Assembly (NCBI GenBank): GCA_937983475.1
Contig: CALJZV010000386.1
Coordinates: 1 to 6,672, forward strand
Reading direction: 5' to 3'
DNA length: 6,672 nt
DNA from: an uncultured Verrucomicrobiales bacterium
GTDB taxonomy: Bacteria; Verrucomicrobiota; Verrucomicrobiia; Limisphaerales; JACDHS01
Shown: positions 5,667-6,672 of the stretch, piece by piece
Layout of the letters: each line of letters begins with the position of its first letter
How positions within the stretch are numbered: position 1 is the stretch's first letter
The notes under the pieces: model-generated
The model's input: the letters and a program-made list of their open reading frames with translations, nothing else
Told to the model about the DNA's origin: nothing
The model's database searches: none
Program-made: the position numbers and the translations under genes

Positions 5667-5855
5667 GGGCTGCTTTTCCTAAGGCTTTTGCATCAGGGAA
5701 AAACCTATGGCTCAAACGGCGTCAGCCTGATTGTAAAGTTTTTTCATCGCGCTAAATTGTCGTCGTTGTTTGGGGGGATAAGACCGACCGGCTCTGAGTG
5801 ATTGGTTGCACTTGGAGCCGGTCTCTTCATTTGGGAGACAAGCCCTTAAAGAATT
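5667..5855. other. convergent intergenic region
   Basis: This 189-bp gap separates the end of the sulfatase/FGE unit from the end of the lipoate-ligase gene. It contains the strong hairpin at 5786-5823. There is also a weaker 6-bp inverted repeat, ATCAGG (5692-5697) with CCTGAT (5726-5731), followed closely by a T6 run at 5739-5744. No coding frame or RNA gene was recognised. Confidence 0.5.
5786..5823. terminator. long hairpin, probable bidirectional transcription terminator
   Basis: A perfect 9-bp arm GACCGGCTC (5786-5794) pairs with GAGCCGGTC (5815-5823). Two G-U wobbles (5795/5814, 5796/5813) and four further pairs (AGTG 5797-5800 with CACT 5809-5812) continue the helix to about 15 bp around an 8-base loop. 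On the plus strand TCTTCATTT follows, a modest T-rich tail. On the minus strand no clean T-tract is present. It lies between two convergent genes, where a shared terminator is expected. Confidence 0.65.
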
Positions 5856-6569
5856 TCAATACCGGTAATTCCAGTCCGTGCGCGCATATTTCTCCATGAC
5901 CAGCCGTTTGACGCAGGGTATTTCCTTAAGGGGGGCAGAGGCGCTCCAGTGGGACTGCAAAGCGGCTTTTATTTCCTCCGAACTGCGGTTCAAATTGGTC
6001 ACAAACTCGGAATGGGGGCGTTTTTTCCGGTAATCGGGCTCCAGTGGCGGCATTTTCAAAAGGGTGTCGATTAGGGAAAGGTCGAAATGCAGCAGCAAGG
6101 TTCCGTGAAAGATCAGGCAGCGCCGTTTGCGCCGCTGGGCATTGCCGGAAAATTTCAAGGGACCGATCGTCAGGTCCGTGTGGCCTTGGACAGCTAGTGT
6201 CGCTCCCAGAAGCGGAATCAACGCGGCGCGCTGGCGTTCCATAACGTAACGGTTGGTTTCGGGAATGGTTTGAAGAGCGTCGTGACTGTGCATGTTCAAA
6301 AGGAGCGAATAATTCAAACAACCCGGGCCTTGCAGCACGGTGCCGCCGCCGCTGCAACGGCGCAGCACGGGTATATTTCGCTCATGGCAGGTTTCCAGAT
6401 TCACTTCCTGGCAAAGGCGGTTGCCATAGCCGACTACGACAAAATGTTTGGTTGACTCCCAGAAGCGCAGCACCTCGTTTGATCCGGTTTGTTCGCACCA
6501 GTCCAGCAGCGCCTCGTCCAGCGCGAGGTTTTCCTCCGGAGTGGGCAGAGTCAGATCCAGATAGTTCAT
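5856..6569 (-). CDS. lipoate-protein ligase A family protein, short single-domain form
   Basis: Cytoplasmic enzyme of 237 residues in the biotin/lipoate ligase-octanoyltransferase (BPL_LplA_LipB) fold, which attaches lipoate or octanoate to the E2/H subunits of 2-oxoacid dehydrogenases and the glycine cleavage system. Seen in sequence: NLALDEALLDWCE near the N-terminus, FVVVGYGNRLCQEVN, the acyl-AMP binding loop RRCSGGGTVLQGPGCLNYSL (70-89), and KFSGNAQRRKRRCLIFHGTL with K139 as the catalytic-lysine equivalent. The LipM-type octanoyltransferase Cys (CFxxPSxYE segment) is absent; GHTDLTIGPLKFSG occupies that place, which favours a ligase-like enzyme. It is shorter than E. coli LplA (about 337 residues) and lacks its C-terminal accessory domain. 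The frame is open up to 6671, but the family N-terminus begins at M1 = 6569, so that start is chosen; no Shine-Dalgarno is seen. Orientation is convergent to the sulfatase unit, so it is probably independent of it. Confidence 0.88.
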   Translation of the reverse strand: MNYLDLTLPTPEENLALDEALLDWCEQTGSNEVLRFWESTKHFVVVGYGNRLCQEVNLETCHERNIPVLRRCSGGGTVLQGPGCLNYSLLLNMHSHDALQTIPETNRYVMERQRAALIPLLGATLAVQGHTDLTIGPLKFSGNAQRRKRRCLIFHGTLLLHFDLSLIDTLLKMPPLEPDYRKKRPHSEFVTNLNRSSEEIKAALQSHWSASAPLKEIPCVKRLVMEKYARTDWNYRY

Positions 6570-6672
6570 TGTTTGCGGGCAATTGTGCTGTAACGTAACA
6601 TCAGCGCAAAAAATGGGGTGCTTCTGGCTGGTTTGACAATGGGAAAGGCGCTTTTTTACGTCTCGGTCCAAG
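6570..6672 (-). promoter_or_regulatory. upstream region of the lipoate-ligase gene (partial)
   Basis: About 100 bases upstream of the chosen start, open in frame but without recognisable protein homology. A tandem GTTACGTTAC lies on the minus strand (near 6590-6599). No convincing -35/-10 pair was found. The region may hold the promoter or may continue beyond the window. Confidence 0.25.

Noticed and set aside
5856..6569. Assignment of the lipoate-family gene as a LipM-type octanoyltransferase
   Set aside because: The catalytic-Cys segment of LipM (CFxxPSxYE) is not present; the position reads GHTDLTIGPLK, which is ligase-like.
1..6672. CRISPR array, tRNA, insertion sequence or phage elements
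   Set aside because: No regularly spaced repeats, no cloverleaf-like segment, no terminal inverted repeats and no transposase or integrase motif were seen on either strand.

Overview
This window looks like chromosomal DNA from a heterotrophic bacterium of the Planctomycetes-Verrucomicrobia-Chlamydiae group, most likely a soil, freshwater or sediment verrucomicrobium. This is inferred from three things: an exported arylsulfatase paired with its own formylglycine-generating enzyme, a PocR-AraC type regulator, and the near absence of Shine-Dalgarno sequences. No rRNA, tRNA, CRISPR array, transposase or phage gene was seen. Nothing in the sequence fixes the species.

Left part (1-2820, all on the minus strand): a regulatory block. 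In order of transcription it holds a stand-alone cyclic-nucleotide-binding-like domain protein, an AraC-family activator with an N-terminal PocR ligand domain, a PAS sensor histidine kinase of the NarL/DegS (HisKA_3) class, and the first 35 codons of its response regulator, which runs off the left edge. The kinase PAS domain carries the residue pattern of the FixL haem-PAS oxygen sensor, including the proximal histidine and the distal arginine at exactly the FixL spacing.

Centre (3040-5666, plus strand): a two-gene catabolic unit transcribed away from the regulatory block. An exported sulfatase with an intact CAPSR formylglycine site overlaps by ATGA a membrane-anchored formylglycine-generating enzyme with both catalytic cysteines. 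The second protein would activate the first. A 219-bp divergent intergenic region separates this unit from the regulatory block. A strong hairpin at 5786-5823 lies between the unit and the convergent next gene.

Right edge (5856-6569, minus strand): a short lipoate-protein ligase A family enzyme, probably unrelated to the sulfatase unit.

The most interesting point is the possible oxygen-sensing regulatory block next to an enzyme pair whose maturation step (aerobic formylglycine formation) uses oxygen. The link between the two halves is only inferred from adjacency.
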